A DNA stretch of 64,000 nucleotides from Bacteroidota bacterium (GTDB lineage Bacteria; Bacteroidota; Bacteroidia; Cytophagales; Cyclobacteriaceae), in assembly GCA_018266395.1 (NCBI GenBank), contig JAFEAM010000003.1, positions 1-64,000 on the forward strand, read 5' to 3'. Below are positions 55,265 to 64,000 of the stretch, piece by piece. Position 1 is the first letter of the stretch, and each line of letters starts with the position of its first letter. Made by a program: the position numbers and the translations under genes. The notes beneath the pieces are model-generated. The model did no database searches. It had not been told where the DNA came from and saw only the letters and a program-made list of their open reading frames with translations.

Positions 55265-57037
55265 ATGGTCAAGATCAGTGCTGTAATTATTACCTATAAC
55301 GAGGAAAAAAATATTTCTCGTTGTATTGATTCAGTTATGGCCATAGCGGATGATATCGTGATCATAGACTCTTACTCCAAAGATCGTACGAAGGAGATTT
55401 GTCTTGCAAAGGGAGTGCGTTTTGTAGAGCACCCCTTCCGTTCTCATATAGACCAAAAGAACTTTGCTGTCACCCAGGCGCGTTATGATCATGTCCTTTC
55501 TCTGGATGCTGACGAATATCTTTCTCCAGAGCTTACGCAATCGATCCTTCGAGTTAAGGAAACCTGGTCAGTGGATGCCTATAGAATGAACCGCCTTTCC
55601 AGCTATGGAAACAAGTGGATCAAACACGGTTCCTGGTATCCGGATAAGAAAATAAGATTATGGAATAAGAAGGTGGGTGTCTGGGGAGGCGAAAACCCTC
55701 ACGACAGAATTGTCTTGAAACGAGGTACGGAGGTGGTGCATCTTCAAGGCGACATCCTGCATCGCGCGTATAAAGACTCCAGAGAGACAATTGAAAAAGT
55801 ACAACGGTACTCAGAAATCTTTGCGTTTGAGAATGCGGGTAAGAAAGGGAGCTCCATGCCAAAGATTTTTACCCATACTGCCTTTGCCTTCTTCAAAAGC
55901 TATTTTATTAAACGTGGTTTTCTGGATGGGTTTGAAGGATTGATGGTGGCCAAGGCGGAATCAAACCACGTCTTCTATAAGTATGCCAAGCTTTACGAGG
56001 TCAACCGCAGACTGCTGCTGGGTAAGCGGATAATTGTGAGCCGCACGGACAATCTGGGCGATGTGATTTTGACCTTGCCACTTCTTGGCTACCTGAAGGC
56101 AACCATGCCGGAAGTGCGAATTTCATTTATTGGAAAGAAATATACCTCTGCTGTCATTGACAAATGCATCCACGTTGATCAGTTCCTTGACAGGGATGAG
56201 CTATTGGCGGATCCAAACTTGCTTAATGAAGTTCAGGCGGATTCGATACTTTTCATTTATCCTGACAGGGAGCTTGCCAAGATGGCAAAAAGGTCGGGTA
56301 TAAGGAGAAGAGTTGCAACAGGGCACCGTTGGTTTAACTGGTTATACTGTAACTATCGCATAGATTTTAGCCGCGTGCGAAGCAGATTGCATGAAAGCCA
56401 ATTGAATTTCAAATTGCTTTCACCATTCAAAATGTATTGGGATTTTGACTTAAGAGAAATTGCAAATTTCTACGGTCTTGTACCTCCCCTTCAGAATCAC
56501 AACGGATGTCTTTCTCCTTCACATTTCAACCTGATATTGCATCCTAAGTCAAAGGGCAGTGCAAGAGAGTGGGACATAAATCATTACTTCGCACTGGCTC
56601 GATCTCTTTCTTCGGATAAATACCGCATATTTATTACTGGCCTTGCAGCTGAGGGTGAGTTGATTCGAAAAGAGCAGCCAGAACTGTTCAACTTGCCCCA
56701 TGTAACGGATATGACCGGTAAATTGAACATGGATGAACTCATGTCCTTTATCAGTCAGGCTGATGGCCTGGTGGCTTGCAGCACGGGTGTGCTTCATCTT
56801 GCAGCCGCGCTGGGTAAATTTTCACTTGGTATTTATTCACCCATGAAGCCTATTCATCCTGGACGATGGATGCCAATTGGACGTCATGCTGATTACATTG
56901 TTCTTAACAAAAATTGTAATGGATGCCGCCAGAGTAAAGTGTGTGCCTGTATTAACGAGATAACACCTGAACAAGTGCAGGCACGGCTCGAATCTTTTGC
57001 CAGCGTGGCATTGAGTAAGAAGTATGCCGAGTACTAG
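55265..57037 (+). CDS. glycosyltransferase family 2 - family 9 fusion
   Basis: A 590-aa protein made of two glycosyltransferases. Residues about 1-245 are a GT2 domain of the WaaE/KdtX kind (ISAVIITYNEEKNISRCIDSV, DID-type DIVIIDSYSKD, and the DxD in SLDADEYL, D81 and D83). Residues about 253-580 are a GT9 heptosyltransferase fold (SRTDNLGDVILTLPLLGYLKA; HPKSKGSAREWDINHYFALAR; STGVLHLAAALGK). GT9 uses ADP-heptose; the GT2 domain probably adds a hexose. A fusion of consecutive core steps is plausible. The C-terminal Cys cluster NKNCNGCRQSKVCACI may bind metal. The next gene overlaps it by 14 bases. Confidence 0.85.
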   Translation: MVKISAVIITYNEEKNISRCIDSVMAIADDIVIIDSYSKDRTKEICLAKGVRFVEHPFRSHIDQKNFAVTQARYDHVLSLDADEYLSPELTQSILRVKETWSVDAYRMNRLSSYGNKWIKHGSWYPDKKIRLWNKKVGVWGGENPHDRIVLKRGTEVVHLQGDILHRAYKDSRETIEKVQRYSEIFAFENAGKKGSSMPKIFTHTAFAFFKSYFIKRGFLDGFEGLMVAKAESNHVFYKYAKLYEVNRRLLLGKRIIVSRTDNLGDVILTLPLLGYLKATMPEVRISFIGKKYTSAVIDKCIHVDQFLDRDELLADPNLLNEVQADSILFIYPDRELAKMAKRSGIRRRVATGHRWFNWLYCNYRIDFSRVRSRLHESQLNFKLLSPFKMYWDFDLREIANFYGLVPPLQNHNGCLSPSHFNLILHPKSKGSAREWDINHYFALARSLSSDKYRIFITGLAAEGELIRKEQPELFNLPHVTDMTGKLNMDELMSFISQADGLVACSTGVLHLAAALGKFSLGIYSPMKPIHPGRWMPIGRHADYIVLNKNCNGCRQSKVCACINEITPEQVQARLESFASVALSKKYAEY

Positions 57038-58106
57038 AGTGCCTCGCGTCATATTTGATGCCTCTTCCCTTCGATACCTTCACACAGGATTAGGCCAGGT
57101 TTCATATCATTTTCTTAGGGAATGGTCATTACTGAATCCTGATGACATGCAATTGTATGCACTGGTTCATCCAGGGCTGAGAAATTTAGTCCCGCCAAAT
57201 ATCAGAATTGAACCTGCAAATTATGTGAGAAGGCATGCCCCTCCCGGTTTGCAGAGATTTCTTTATTTCGGCTGTAACCTGTGGCATATGTCGACAGAGA
57301 ATACCCGGATGACAGGAATTCCTCCGGGTGTACCGCTGATTATCACCATTCAAGGTCTGCACTTTCTGGATGAAATTTCTGGGGAAAAGGCTCAGAAAGA
57401 ACTCATGAAAGTTCAGGAGTTGGTTAATCGTTCTATTATCATTACTACTGGCTCCCAGTACACTGCAGATCTTGTAAGATCAAAACTTGATATCGGGGGA
57501 AGGGCCATTCAGGTAATACCTTATGGCGTCAGGATCGGCGCCCCCTCAGAAAAGCCCCCCTCATGGGCACCGTCGTCTCCGTTCTTGTTTTCCGTAGCCA
57601 CGTTCTTCGAACGCAAGAATTTGCACGTTCTTATTCCTATGATGAAATACCTGCCCGAATACAAACTTATTCTGGCTGGTGACAGCAACCGAAGCTATGG
57701 CAAAAGGATCCATGACCTTATCCGGACACAAGAATTGGAGAGTCAAATAATATTGCCAGGTGAAATAACAGAGCAGGAGAAATTCTGGCTTTACACAAAT
57801 GGCGAGACACTACTATTTCCATCTATTTCTGAAGGCTTCGGAATTCCTACAATAGAAGCCTTTAATTTTGGTAAGCCTGTTTGCAGCAGTCGTTACGGCA
57901 GCCTGCCAGAAGTTGGCGGTGAATTCGCAACTTACTGGGAAAACTTTGAGCCTGAGTACATGGCCAGTATGGTGAGGTCGGCCCTTTCGCAGGATGTCCG
58001 ATTGTCAGAAAAGAGAAAGGAATATGCCTCCAAGTTCACATGGTCCAAAATGGTCGAACGGTATCACGAACTCTATCGCAGAATTCTCGCTGGTGAACAA
58101 CAGTAG
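57024..58106 (+). CDS. glycosyltransferase family 4 (GT-B)
   Basis: A 360-aa protein with the GT4 nucleotide-sugar site in SEGFGIPTIEAFNFGKPV (EX7E), preceded by FLFSVATFFERKNLHVLIPMMK and a flexible linker. The N-terminus (FDASSLRYLHTGLGQVSYHF) is the acceptor half. It begins inside the end of the GT2-GT9 gene (14-base overlap), so they are coupled. Sugar and acceptor unknown. Confidence 0.88.
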   Translation: MPSTRVPRVIFDASSLRYLHTGLGQVSYHFLREWSLLNPDDMQLYALVHPGLRNLVPPNIRIEPANYVRRHAPPGLQRFLYFGCNLWHMSTENTRMTGIPPGVPLIITIQGLHFLDEISGEKAQKELMKVQELVNRSIIITTGSQYTADLVRSKLDIGGRAIQVIPYGVRIGAPSEKPPSWAPSSPFLFSVATFFERKNLHVLIPMMKYLPEYKLILAGDSNRSYGKRIHDLIRTQELESQIILPGEITEQEKFWLYTNGETLLFPSISEGFGIPTIEAFNFGKPVCSSRYGSLPEVGGEFATYWENFEPEYMASMVRSALSQDVRLSEKRKEYASKFTWSKMVERYHELYRRILAGEQQ

Positions 58107-58159
58107 CCATCGGTGTAATTCCCTGCACACCTGCGCTACAAAGCGATAGTTTTATTCTC

Positions 58160-59032
58160 ATGAAAGTTTGCGGCTTCACTATTGTAAGAAATGCGGTTCA
58201 GCTGGACTATCCTGTCATTGAAGCCATCACCTCAGTCCTTCCACTTTGCGATTTATTTATCGTGGCGGTCGGCAAATCTTCAGATACCACCCTCAATGAA
58301 ATAGAAAAGATTCATTCGGAAAAGATCCGGATTATCGAAAGTACATGGGATGACCGCTTACGGGAAGGCGGAAGGGTATTGGCGGTTGAAACAGACAAGG
58401 CTTTGGCTGCCATCCCGCCTGATATGGACTGGTGTTTCTACATTCAGGCTGATGAGGTGTGTCATGAAAAGTATTACCCTGTCATTCAGGCAGCAATGCA
58501 GAAATATCTTCCCGACCAAAGTGTAGAAGGGCTGCTATTCAACTATGAGCATTTCTACGGCTCTTATGACTATGTCGGAAGTTCGTGGCGGTGGTATAGG
58601 AGGGAGGTTCGGATAATACGTAATGATAAACGTATTTTCTCTTACCGGGATGCCCAGGGCTTTCGCAAAAGACCGAATGAGAAACTAAAAGTTAAACTAC
58701 TGGATGCCAGTATATACCACTATGGTTGGGTGCGTGATCCCAGGGCAATGCAGCGCAAGCAGGCAGCATTCAGCCAATTATACCATAATGACATATGGAT
58801 GAAGGAAAATTTTGTTGAAGCTCAGGAATTCGATTACAGAGAGATTGACTCGCTGCAGCTTTTTGAGGGCACACATCCTCAGGTGATGAAAGACCGGATC
58901 GCCAGGCTTAATTGGACATTCAGTCATGATATTTCAAGAAACCGACTCACCCTGCGGGAAAAAGCGAAACGACTGGTAAGCCGGGTCCTGGGTTATCGGG
59001 TAGGAGAATACCGCAATTATCAGCTGATCTGA
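58160..59032 (+). CDS. GT2-like glycosyltransferase
   Basis: A 290-aa protein. VCGFTIVRNAVQLDYPVIEAI and DLFIVAVGKSSDTTL resemble the GT-A nucleotide-binding part of family 2, and IQADEVCHEKYY supplies the metal-binding acidic motif at about residues 95-100. The C-terminal half is distinct (YEHFYGSYDYVGSSWRWYRREVRII; YHYGWVRDPRAMQRK). It seems to belong to the glycan block. It ends 2 bases before a convergent gene. Confidence 0.75.
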   Translation: MKVCGFTIVRNAVQLDYPVIEAITSVLPLCDLFIVAVGKSSDTTLNEIEKIHSEKIRIIESTWDDRLREGGRVLAVETDKALAAIPPDMDWCFYIQADEVCHEKYYPVIQAAMQKYLPDQSVEGLLFNYEHFYGSYDYVGSSWRWYRREVRIIRNDKRIFSYRDAQGFRKRPNEKLKVKLLDASIYHYGWVRDPRAMQRKQAAFSQLYHNDIWMKENFVEAQEFDYREIDSLQLFEGTHPQVMKDRIARLNWTFSHDISRNRLTLREKAKRLVSRVLGYRVGEYRNYQLI

Positions 59033-59034
59033 TT

Positions 59035-60027
59035 TTATTTTGACTGCCTCGATTCCTGCCAGTCCATAAAAACGCGTTCGTCCTCAAGCAATTTCAAAAC
59101 AAAGTCCCTGGTCTGTCTTTGGTAGTGCCAGTTCAACTCCACTTTGGCCTTTGAGTTGTCGCCGTAGATAATCTGGAGGTCAAGTGCACGCATCAGATTC
59201 TTATCCTGTTCAACATGATCGAGAGGATCCAGGTCGCATGCATTGAACACCTGTCGAACGATTTCGCCCAGTTGAACTGCTGACCCCGAACAGATAAGGT
59301 AATCATCAAGTTTGTCAGCTTGCAACATTCTCCACATGGCCTCTACATAGTCAGGAGCATATCCCCAGTCTCTGGAAACCGAGGTATTGCCAAGCGTGAG
59401 TTTATCGCGGGATCCTTTCTGGATTTCAAGCGCTGTCCGAACTATCTTTTTGATTACAAAATGAGGAGGTCTCAGGGCGGACTCGTGATTGAAAAGTATT
59501 CCACAACATGCCTGTATGCCGTAGGCTTCTCTGTAGTTGACGGCAAGCCAGTGAGCTGATGCTTTGGAAATACCATAAGGACTTACCGGGTGGAACAGGA
59601 ATGATTCCTTAACCGGCAGACGTTCTTCTCCTATGTTTCCGAACATCTCACTACTGGAAGCCTGATAGAAACGTGTTTGAGGCGACACTTTTCTTATGCA
59701 CTCTAACAAATGGAGCACACTCTTGGTATTGAAATCGAAAGTCAGTTCAGGTTGTGTAAAAGAATAGCTTACGGAACTGATGGCAGCGAGGTTGTAGAAC
59801 TCAGCCGGCATGTATTCTTCCAGAAAAGAAGCCAATGCACTGCTGTCGATAAGATTAAGGTGAACGAATTGAATCTGGTTGCGGATGCCCAAATAGTCTA
59901 GTCGAAACAGATCTGACTTTCTTCCGGCCGGGAGAATGCCGACCACCTTGTATCCTTTTTGTAATAAAAACTTTCCGAGAAAGGCACCATCCTGTCCTGC
60001 AATACCCGAAATGACTGACGTTCTCAT
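59035..60027 (-). CDS. GDP-mannose 4,6-dehydratase-like SDR enzyme
   Basis: A 330-aa protein. The start at 60027 places GIAGQDG (8-14, the NADP-binding motif) at the normal distance. YNLAAISSVSYSF, the SSS-E dehydratase site (QASSSEMFG), YxxxK in SPYGISK, and NHESALRPPHFVIKKI are Gmd marks. It makes GDP-4-keto-6-deoxymannose, a precursor of fucose, rhamnose or perosamine units. NHESP and RGETF are altered to NHESA and RPPHF, so a related reductase (Rmd type) is not excluded. Confidence 0.82.
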   Translation of the reverse strand: MRTSVISGIAGQDGAFLGKFLLQKGYKVVGILPAGRKSDLFRLDYLGIRNQIQFVHLNLIDSSALASFLEEYMPAEFYNLAAISSVSYSFTQPELTFDFNTKSVLHLLECIRKVSPQTRFYQASSSEMFGNIGEERLPVKESFLFHPVSPYGISKASAHWLAVNYREAYGIQACCGILFNHESALRPPHFVIKKIVRTALEIQKGSRDKLTLGNTSVSRDWGYAPDYVEAMWRMLQADKLDDYLICSGSAVQLGEIVRQVFNACDLDPLDHVEQDKNLMRALDLQIIYGDNSKAKVELNWHYQRQTRDFVLKLLEDERVFMDWQESRQSK

Positions 60028-60110
60028 GTAATTATGATTCTGTCGCTGAAGAAATAACATACTTCCGTAAGACAGAAACCGGGAACAATATACAACTGCC
60101 GGATATTTGT

Positions 60111-60144
60111 TAGGATTATGGAGCAGATTGGCTTCATAATCCTA
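60111..60144. promoter_or_regulatory. perfect inverted repeat between divergent genes
   Basis: TAGGATTATG-N14-CATAATCCTA is a perfect 10-bp dyad located between the Gmd-like and ECF sigma genes. It has no T run, so it is not a standard terminator. An operator or an mRNA hairpin is possible. A second, weaker dyad AGGCCG...CGGCCT follows at about 60162-60195. Confidence 0.45.
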
Positions 60145-60199
60145 AGGCTGGAAGGAAAGTCCAGGCCGAAATATTTCTTTCATCATGCGGCCTTTTGGC

Positions 60200-60207
60200 T
60201 AATTTTG
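60200..60207 (+). promoter_or_regulatory. -7 promoter box of the ECF sigma gene
   Basis: TAATTTTG fits TAnnTTTG and ends 4 bases before the ATG at 60212, implying a nearly leaderless transcript. No clear -33 box. Confidence 0.4.
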
Positions 60208-60211
60208 ACCC

Positions 60212-60796
60212 ATGGAGGAGGTTGTAAGGCAACATTATGCTGATCACGAGAAGCAGGAGATCTTCGACAAGGAATTCCTGCCTCACATCCATTCTATGTA
60301 CAATTTTGGCTATCGCCTGACCCTGGACCGTGATGATGCCAAAGACCTGGTGCAGGACACTTATTTCAAGGCCTACCGTTTCATAGAATCATTCCAAAAA
60401 GGAACTAACGCAAAGGCCTGGCTGTTCCGCATTTTGAAAAACAGCTTTATCAATGACTATCGGAAGAAAGTCAAGGAACCGAATAAGGTAGATTATCAGG
60501 AAGTAGAGTCTTATTATAACTCGGATGATGTAGACCGCCAGATTACCCCGGACCTTCGAGTGGAAGCGTTAAGGGATATGATTGGCGACGAAATTTCAAA
60601 TGCATTGAATGCCCTTGATGTGGACTTTAGGACGGTGATTATTTTATGCGATTTGGAAGGGTTCAAGTACGAAGAAATGGCAAAGATTCTTGACATACCA
60701 ATTGGAACGGTGAGAAGTCGCCTTCATCGGGCCCGGCAGCTGCTAAAAGAAAGACTCAGCGAATATGCCAGGTCGATGGGTTACAAAAATACCTAA
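60212..60796 (+). CDS. ECF RNA polymerase sigma factor (SigH/RpoE type)
   Basis: A 194-aa protein. Region 2 is LPHIHSMYNFGYRLTLDRDDAKDLVQDTYFKAYRFIESF, with NAKAWLFRILKNSFINDYRKK; region 4 is FRTVIILCDLEGFKYEEMAKILDIPIGTVRSRLHRARQLLK. It is followed by a zinc anti-sigma gene 3 bases later. Confidence 0.93.
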   Translation: MEEVVRQHYADHEKQEIFDKEFLPHIHSMYNFGYRLTLDRDDAKDLVQDTYFKAYRFIESFQKGTNAKAWLFRILKNSFINDYRKKVKEPNKVDYQEVESYYNSDDVDRQITPDLRVEALRDMIGDEISNALNALDVDFRTVIILCDLEGFKYEEMAKILDIPIGTVRSRLHRARQLLKERLSEYARSMGYKNT

Positions 60797-60799
60797 GCT

Positions 60800-61057
60800 A
60801 TGAGCCTACCTAACCCTTTCCCCCTCAACAACGGCAAGAAAGCAACCTGCAGAGAGATGCTGCAGGTTATACTCGATGATGAGGCTTCAACCGAACAGCG
60901 TGAGTATTTCAAAGCCCACATGGAATTTTGCATGCCATGCTTCAAGGACTATGAACTGAACTTTGCCATCAAGCAGTTGCTTCAGGCAAAATGCAACAGC
61001 GTGGCTCCAGACGGGCTGAAGGAACAAATCCGAAACAGAATAGCTCAAATTATTTAG
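60800..61057 (+). CDS. zinc-finger anti-sigma factor (ZAS type)
   Basis: An 85-aa protein with the anti-sigma zinc motif H40-x3-C44-x2-C47 and C17 further up ([31 protein letters not shown]). It should bind the sigma factor upstream and release it upon thiol or other stress. Length fits the RsrA/ChrR short form. It ends one base before gmk. Confidence 0.85.
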   Translation: MSLPNPFPLNNGKKATCREMLQVILDDEASTEQREYFKAHMEFCMPCFKDYELNFAIKQLLQAKCNSVAPDGLKEQIRNRIAQII

Positions 61058-61058
61058 G

Positions 61059-61628
61059 ATGGCGGGAAAGGCGCTCATCTTTTCCGCACCTTCCGGTTCG
61101 GGGAAGACCACCATCGTTAAGCACCTTCTGGCCAATAATTCTGATCTGGGATTTTCCATTTCAGCTTCCACCCGCGACAAAAGGGGGAGAACAGAGGAAC
61201 ATGGCAAGGACTATTATTTCCTCACCCCGGATGAATTCAAAAGAAAGATTGACAACAATGAATTCATTGAATGGGAGGAAGTGTACGCCGGCAATTTCTA
61301 TGGCACGCTTAAATCTGAAATTGAACGAATCTGGAGTGAAGGCAGGAACGTTATTTTTGATGTTGACGTAAAGGGTGGGATTAACCTGAAAAGGTATTTC
61401 GGAAGCAAGGCACTTGCAATATTTGTAAAGGTTCCATCATTGGAAATCCTGGGAGAGCGCCTGAGGAGACGGAGTACGGAGTCGGAAGACAGTCTTTCGC
61501 GCAGACTATTCAAGGCCAAATTTGAAATGACCTTTCAGGATAAGTTCGATGTGGTTCTTTTAAATGAGGACCTTGAAAAGTCGCTGGTTGAGGCCCAGCG
61601 ACTGTATGATGTATTCAAGGAAAGCTGA
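61059..61628 (+). CDS. gmk: guanylate kinase
   Basis: A 189-aa protein with P-loop [11 protein letters not shown] (residues 9-17) and [22 protein letters not shown], the GMP-binding region. It phosphorylates GMP to GDP with ATP. Length is standard. It begins one base after the anti-sigma gene and is followed by nadD 11 bases on. Confidence 0.94.
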   Translation: MAGKALIFSAPSGSGKTTIVKHLLANNSDLGFSISASTRDKRGRTEEHGKDYYFLTPDEFKRKIDNNEFIEWEEVYAGNFYGTLKSEIERIWSEGRNVIFDVDVKGGINLKRYFGSKALAIFVKVPSLEILGERLRRRSTESEDSLSRRLFKAKFEMTFQDKFDVVLLNEDLEKSLVEAQRLYDVFKES

Positions 61629-61639
61629 GTCTCCATCAA

Positions 61640-62224
61640 ATGAGTGTTGAAAGGAAAATCGGGTTATTCTTCGGCTCCTTTAACCCCATACACGTGGGAC
61701 ACATGATCATTGCCAACATCATGGCGGAGCACACAGATCTGAGTCGTGTCTGGTTCATCGTATCTCCTCAAAATCCATTCAAACCATCCAAGGGATTGCT
61801 TCACGAATTTGATCGGTTTGACATGGTTAAAGCGGCGATTGCTGACAATTATAAGCTGGAAGTTTCAGATGTTGAGTTTCACCTTCCCCGCCCGAGCTAC
61901 ACCATTGACACGCTTACAGTCCTTAAAGAAAGACATCCCCAGCATGAATTTCGGGTAATATTGGGCAGTGATAACCTGAACGGTTTTGAGCGGTGGAAAA
62001 ACCATGAGCAAATTCTTAATCATTTTGGGCTGTACGTATATCGGCGCCCCGAAAGTGGTGTGGCTGCCGTTTCATCCCATCCCAATGTTCAATTCGTTGA
62101 GGCTCCGATGCTTGAAATCTCCGCCACTTACATCCGACAGTGTATTCGGGATAATAAATCGATCCGCTACCTCGTTCCCGAAGCGGTCGAGCAAATGATC
62201 AGGCTCAAGAACTTCTATAAATAG
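61640..62224 (+). CDS. nadD: nicotinate-nucleotide adenylyltransferase
   Basis: A 194-aa protein with GSFNPIHVGHMIIA (HxGH nucleotide-transfer motif), RPSYTIDTL, and ISATYIRQCIRDNKSIRYLVPEAV (ISSTxIR motif). It makes deamido-NAD from nicotinate mononucleotide and ATP. Typical length. Linked with gmk. Confidence 0.94.
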   Translation: MSVERKIGLFFGSFNPIHVGHMIIANIMAEHTDLSRVWFIVSPQNPFKPSKGLLHEFDRFDMVKAAIADNYKLEVSDVEFHLPRPSYTIDTLTVLKERHPQHEFRVILGSDNLNGFERWKNHEQILNHFGLYVYRRPESGVAAVSSHPNVQFVEAPMLEISATYIRQCIRDNKSIRYLVPEAVEQMIRLKNFYK

Positions 62225-62258
62225 CATTTCGGCAACAAATCGGCCCATTTCAGCGTCT

Positions 62259-64000
62259 ATGCACATTATGTTTCGGATCTGTGTGCTTCTGTTAGTGGCA
62301 TTGCCTGCTGCCGCAATGGCCACAGGTGTCAGGGGTACAATAAAGGCCGATGATGGAACATTCCTGGCATTTGCCACCATCTATGTCAAACAGACAGGGT
62401 CAGGGTCCGTGAGCGACCCGCAGGGCCATTACGAGATTACGCTTGCACCTGGAAGGTATGATCTGATATTTCATTATCTGGGATACGAGACATTGGAGCG
62501 CACCATCGAGGTGCAGGACACATGGATTGAGTTGTCGGTTACGCTAAAGACTCAAGTAATACAACTGCAGACGGTGACTGTGAAGGCGGGCAAGGAGGAC
62601 CCTGCCTATACGATCATGAGGAAGGCCATAGCCAAGGCTAAATATCACACCCAACAACTGGATGCTTATACGGCAAAAGTCTACATCAAGGGCAAAGGAC
62701 AATTGAAGGACTACCCGTGGCTGGCAAAGAAGGCCCTGGAGAAGGAAGGAATTACCAAGGACAGGGTCTTTATTTCGGAATCGGTGAGTGAGATAAGATA
62801 TACGCGACCAAATAAGTTTGAGGAGAAAGTAATAGCGGTCTACACGAACGGCAACACGCGAAACACTTCTCCGAATGCTTATGTCTTTGGCAGCCTCTAT
62901 GAGCCTGAGATTGCAGAAACTATTTCACCACTTTCCCCAAAATCATTTTCATACTACCGCTTTGAATATGAAGGATCCTTCAAGGACCGGAATTATGAGA
63001 TCAGTAAGATTAAAGTTATCCCAAGATCAAAGGGAGACAATGTATTTGACGGAACACTATACATAGTTGAGGACTGGTGGAGCATCCACAGTGCCGACCT
63101 GAATGTGACAAAAATGGGCATCAAGTTTCATGTAAAAGGAATTTATAACCCCATTGAAAACAAAGCATGGCTGCCGGTTTCACAACAATTTTTTATAGAA
63201 GGCAAGGTTTTTGGGTTTGAGTTCGTTGCTGATTATTTGGCAACCGTTAAAGACTACAAAATCACGCTCAATCCGGCGCTGCCGCAGGAAATGGATGTGA
63301 TCGATGAAACTGTAGCTAAAGAGCAGGCCAAACAGGTCGCAAAACAATTCAGCAAGAAGGGCCAGCAGCTGCAGCAAAGACTGGAAGCGGGCAAAGAGGT
63401 TACAAGAAAAGAGCTTAACCAGTTGGTTAAGGAGTACGAGAAGGCTGAGCAGAAACAGGAAAAGGAGCCAGAGGTTATCGAAGACCGGTCCTACAAAGTT
63501 GATTCACTGGCCTATAAAAAGGACAGTACGTTCTGGAACGAAATGAGACCAGTTCCCCTTACGAAGGAAGAGGTGAGAGGCTATGTAGTCAATGATTCGA
63601 TTTCGGAAGTTCAGCGAAAGAAAGAGGAAGGTGATTCACTCAAGCCGTCCAAAAGTAAGGGATTTCAGCCCTGGGATTTGCTGACCGGGGATACCTATAA
63701 ATTATCGGATACTGAGAATTTCAGAATCCATACGCCGTGGGGCGGCTTCAATACCGTGGAAGGTTGGCATGTCATCTACCAGATGAGTTATTTGAAAAGA
63801 TGGGTGAAGCGGGATTCACTTCATCCGGAGAGCAGGCCAAAAGTCTCCCGCCTGGAAATTACTCCAGTCGGGCGTTATGCATTCTCACGGAATACCTATT
63901 CCGGAATACTCAAAGTTGAATTCAGAAATCAAAAACGAAGGATTAATCTTGAAGGTGGTCGATACATTCAGCAGTTCAATGCAGATGAGCCGATCCATCC
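62259..64000 (+). CDS. DUF5686 and carboxypeptidase-regulatory outer-membrane protein (partial)
   Basis: Open from ATG 62259 to the window end (580 codons), so the C-terminus is missing. A signal peptide (LLLVALPAAAMA) and a carboxypeptidase-regulatory domain (about 22-105, TFLAFATIYVKQTGSGSVSD) precede the DUF5686 body (about 110 on: DPAYTIMRKAIAKAKYHTQQLDAYTAKVYIKG). A coiled-coil segment is near residues 348-405. The family is Bacteroidota outer-membrane beta barrels of unknown function. Met4 (62268) is an alternative start. Confidence 0.88.
   Translation, partial: MHIMFRICVLLLVALPAAAMATGVRGTIKADDGTFLAFATIYVKQTGSGSVSDPQGHYEITLAPGRYDLIFHYLGYETLERTIEVQDTWIELSVTLKTQVIQLQTVTVKAGKEDPAYTIMRKAIAKAKYHTQQLDAYTAKVYIKGKGQLKDYPWLAKKALEKEGITKDRVFISESVSEIRYTRPNKFEEKVIAVYTNGNTRNTSPNAYVFGSLYEPEIAETISPLSPKSFSYYRFEYEGSFKDRNYEISKIKVIPRSKGDNVFDGTLYIVEDWWSIHSADLNVTKMGIKFHVKGIYNPIENKAWLPVSQQFFIEGKVFGFEFVADYLATVKDYKITLNPALPQEMDVIDETVAKEQAKQVAKQFSKKGQQLQQRLEAGKEVTRKELNQLVKEYEKAEQKQEKEPEVIEDRSYKVDSLAYKKDSTFWNEMRPVPLTKEEVRGYVVNDSISEVQRKKEEGDSLKPSKSKGFQPWDLLTGDTYKLSDTENFRIHTPWGGFNTVEGWHVIYQMSYLKRWVKRDSLHPESRPKVSRLEITPVGRYAFSRNTYSGILKVEFRNQKRRINLEGGRYIQQFNADEPIH

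Noticed and set aside
60150-60170. RNase P RNA-like GGAAAGTCC match
   Set aside because: Only the short P4-like box is present; the rest of a roughly 350-base RNA could not fit in the 184-base gap.

Overview
The window reads as chromosome of a Bacteroidota bacterium, most likely order Cytophagales (Chryseolinea/Ohtaekwangia-like; this placement is inference). Signs are a type IX secretion C-terminal sorting domain, promoters of the Bacteroidota form TTTG-N19/20-TAnnTTTG in front of both tRNA genes, weak or absent Shine-Dalgarno sequences, and families typical of the phylum (DUF5686, DUF2911, DUF3667, a DUF4248-like protein, WbqC, LytS/LytTR pairs, ECF sigma factors with TonB or anti-sigma partners). 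Almost all of the window is dense core chromosome. The exception is a compact accessory island at about 35.6-41.4 kb that abuts tRNA-Ser(UGA).

Layout. 0-9 kb: initiator tRNA-Met; secreted beta-propeller and lipocalin-like proteins; a GH20 lipoprotein; a VOC gene translationally coupled to an unusual Cdd1/helix-hairpin-helix plus AraC fusion regulator; a class A beta-lactamase relative without the usual Glu166 motif; a DUF2911-TPR protein. 9-19 kb: a giant AsmA-like protein, a secreted TPR protein, a ClC channel with CBS domains, and an NfnAB-type pair whose small subunit carries an extra N-terminal HEAT-repeat domain. 19-33 kb: housekeeping (threonine aldolase, DUF3667, RarA, a vWA membrane protein, ClpC, WbqC, TsaC/Sua5, MltG, YbgC-like thioesterase, BrkB). 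A cluster of three REP-like hairpin modules lies before clpC. 33-35.5 kb: an unknown 184-aa protein, two families of short tandem repeats, then an ECF sigma factor, a membrane protein and a DUF4248-like helix-turn-helix protein.

35.6-41.9 kb is the accessory island: a TacA-TacT type (DUF1778/GNAT) toxin-antitoxin pair with two 16-bp direct operator-like repeats 31 bp apart; a TOTE-type archaeo-eukaryotic primase plus superfamily 2 helicase gene broken by one in-frame TGA at codon 92; a translationally coupled pair of a 282-aa unknown protein and a PIN-domain nuclease; and the C-terminal stub of a tyrosine integrase next to tRNA-Ser. This is the part most likely to hold an incompletely described conflict system.

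42-64 kb: a secreted cadherin/Ig-like protein, an alkyltransferase-like (ATL) repair protein, a sodium:solute symporter, ClpS, RecR, an aminotransferase, a heptose-7-phosphate kinase, a LytS/LytTR two-component pair, an ECF sigma factor with a TonB-fused partner, a cell-envelope glycan block (GT2-GT9 fusion, GT4, GT2, GDP-mannose 4,6-dehydratase-like), another ECF sigma/zinc anti-sigma pair followed by gmk and nadD, and a DUF5686 outer-membrane protein running off the window end. ClpC and ClpS are encoded in the same window and would work together in N-end-rule and general proteolysis. All calls come from reading the sequence; no database search was run.
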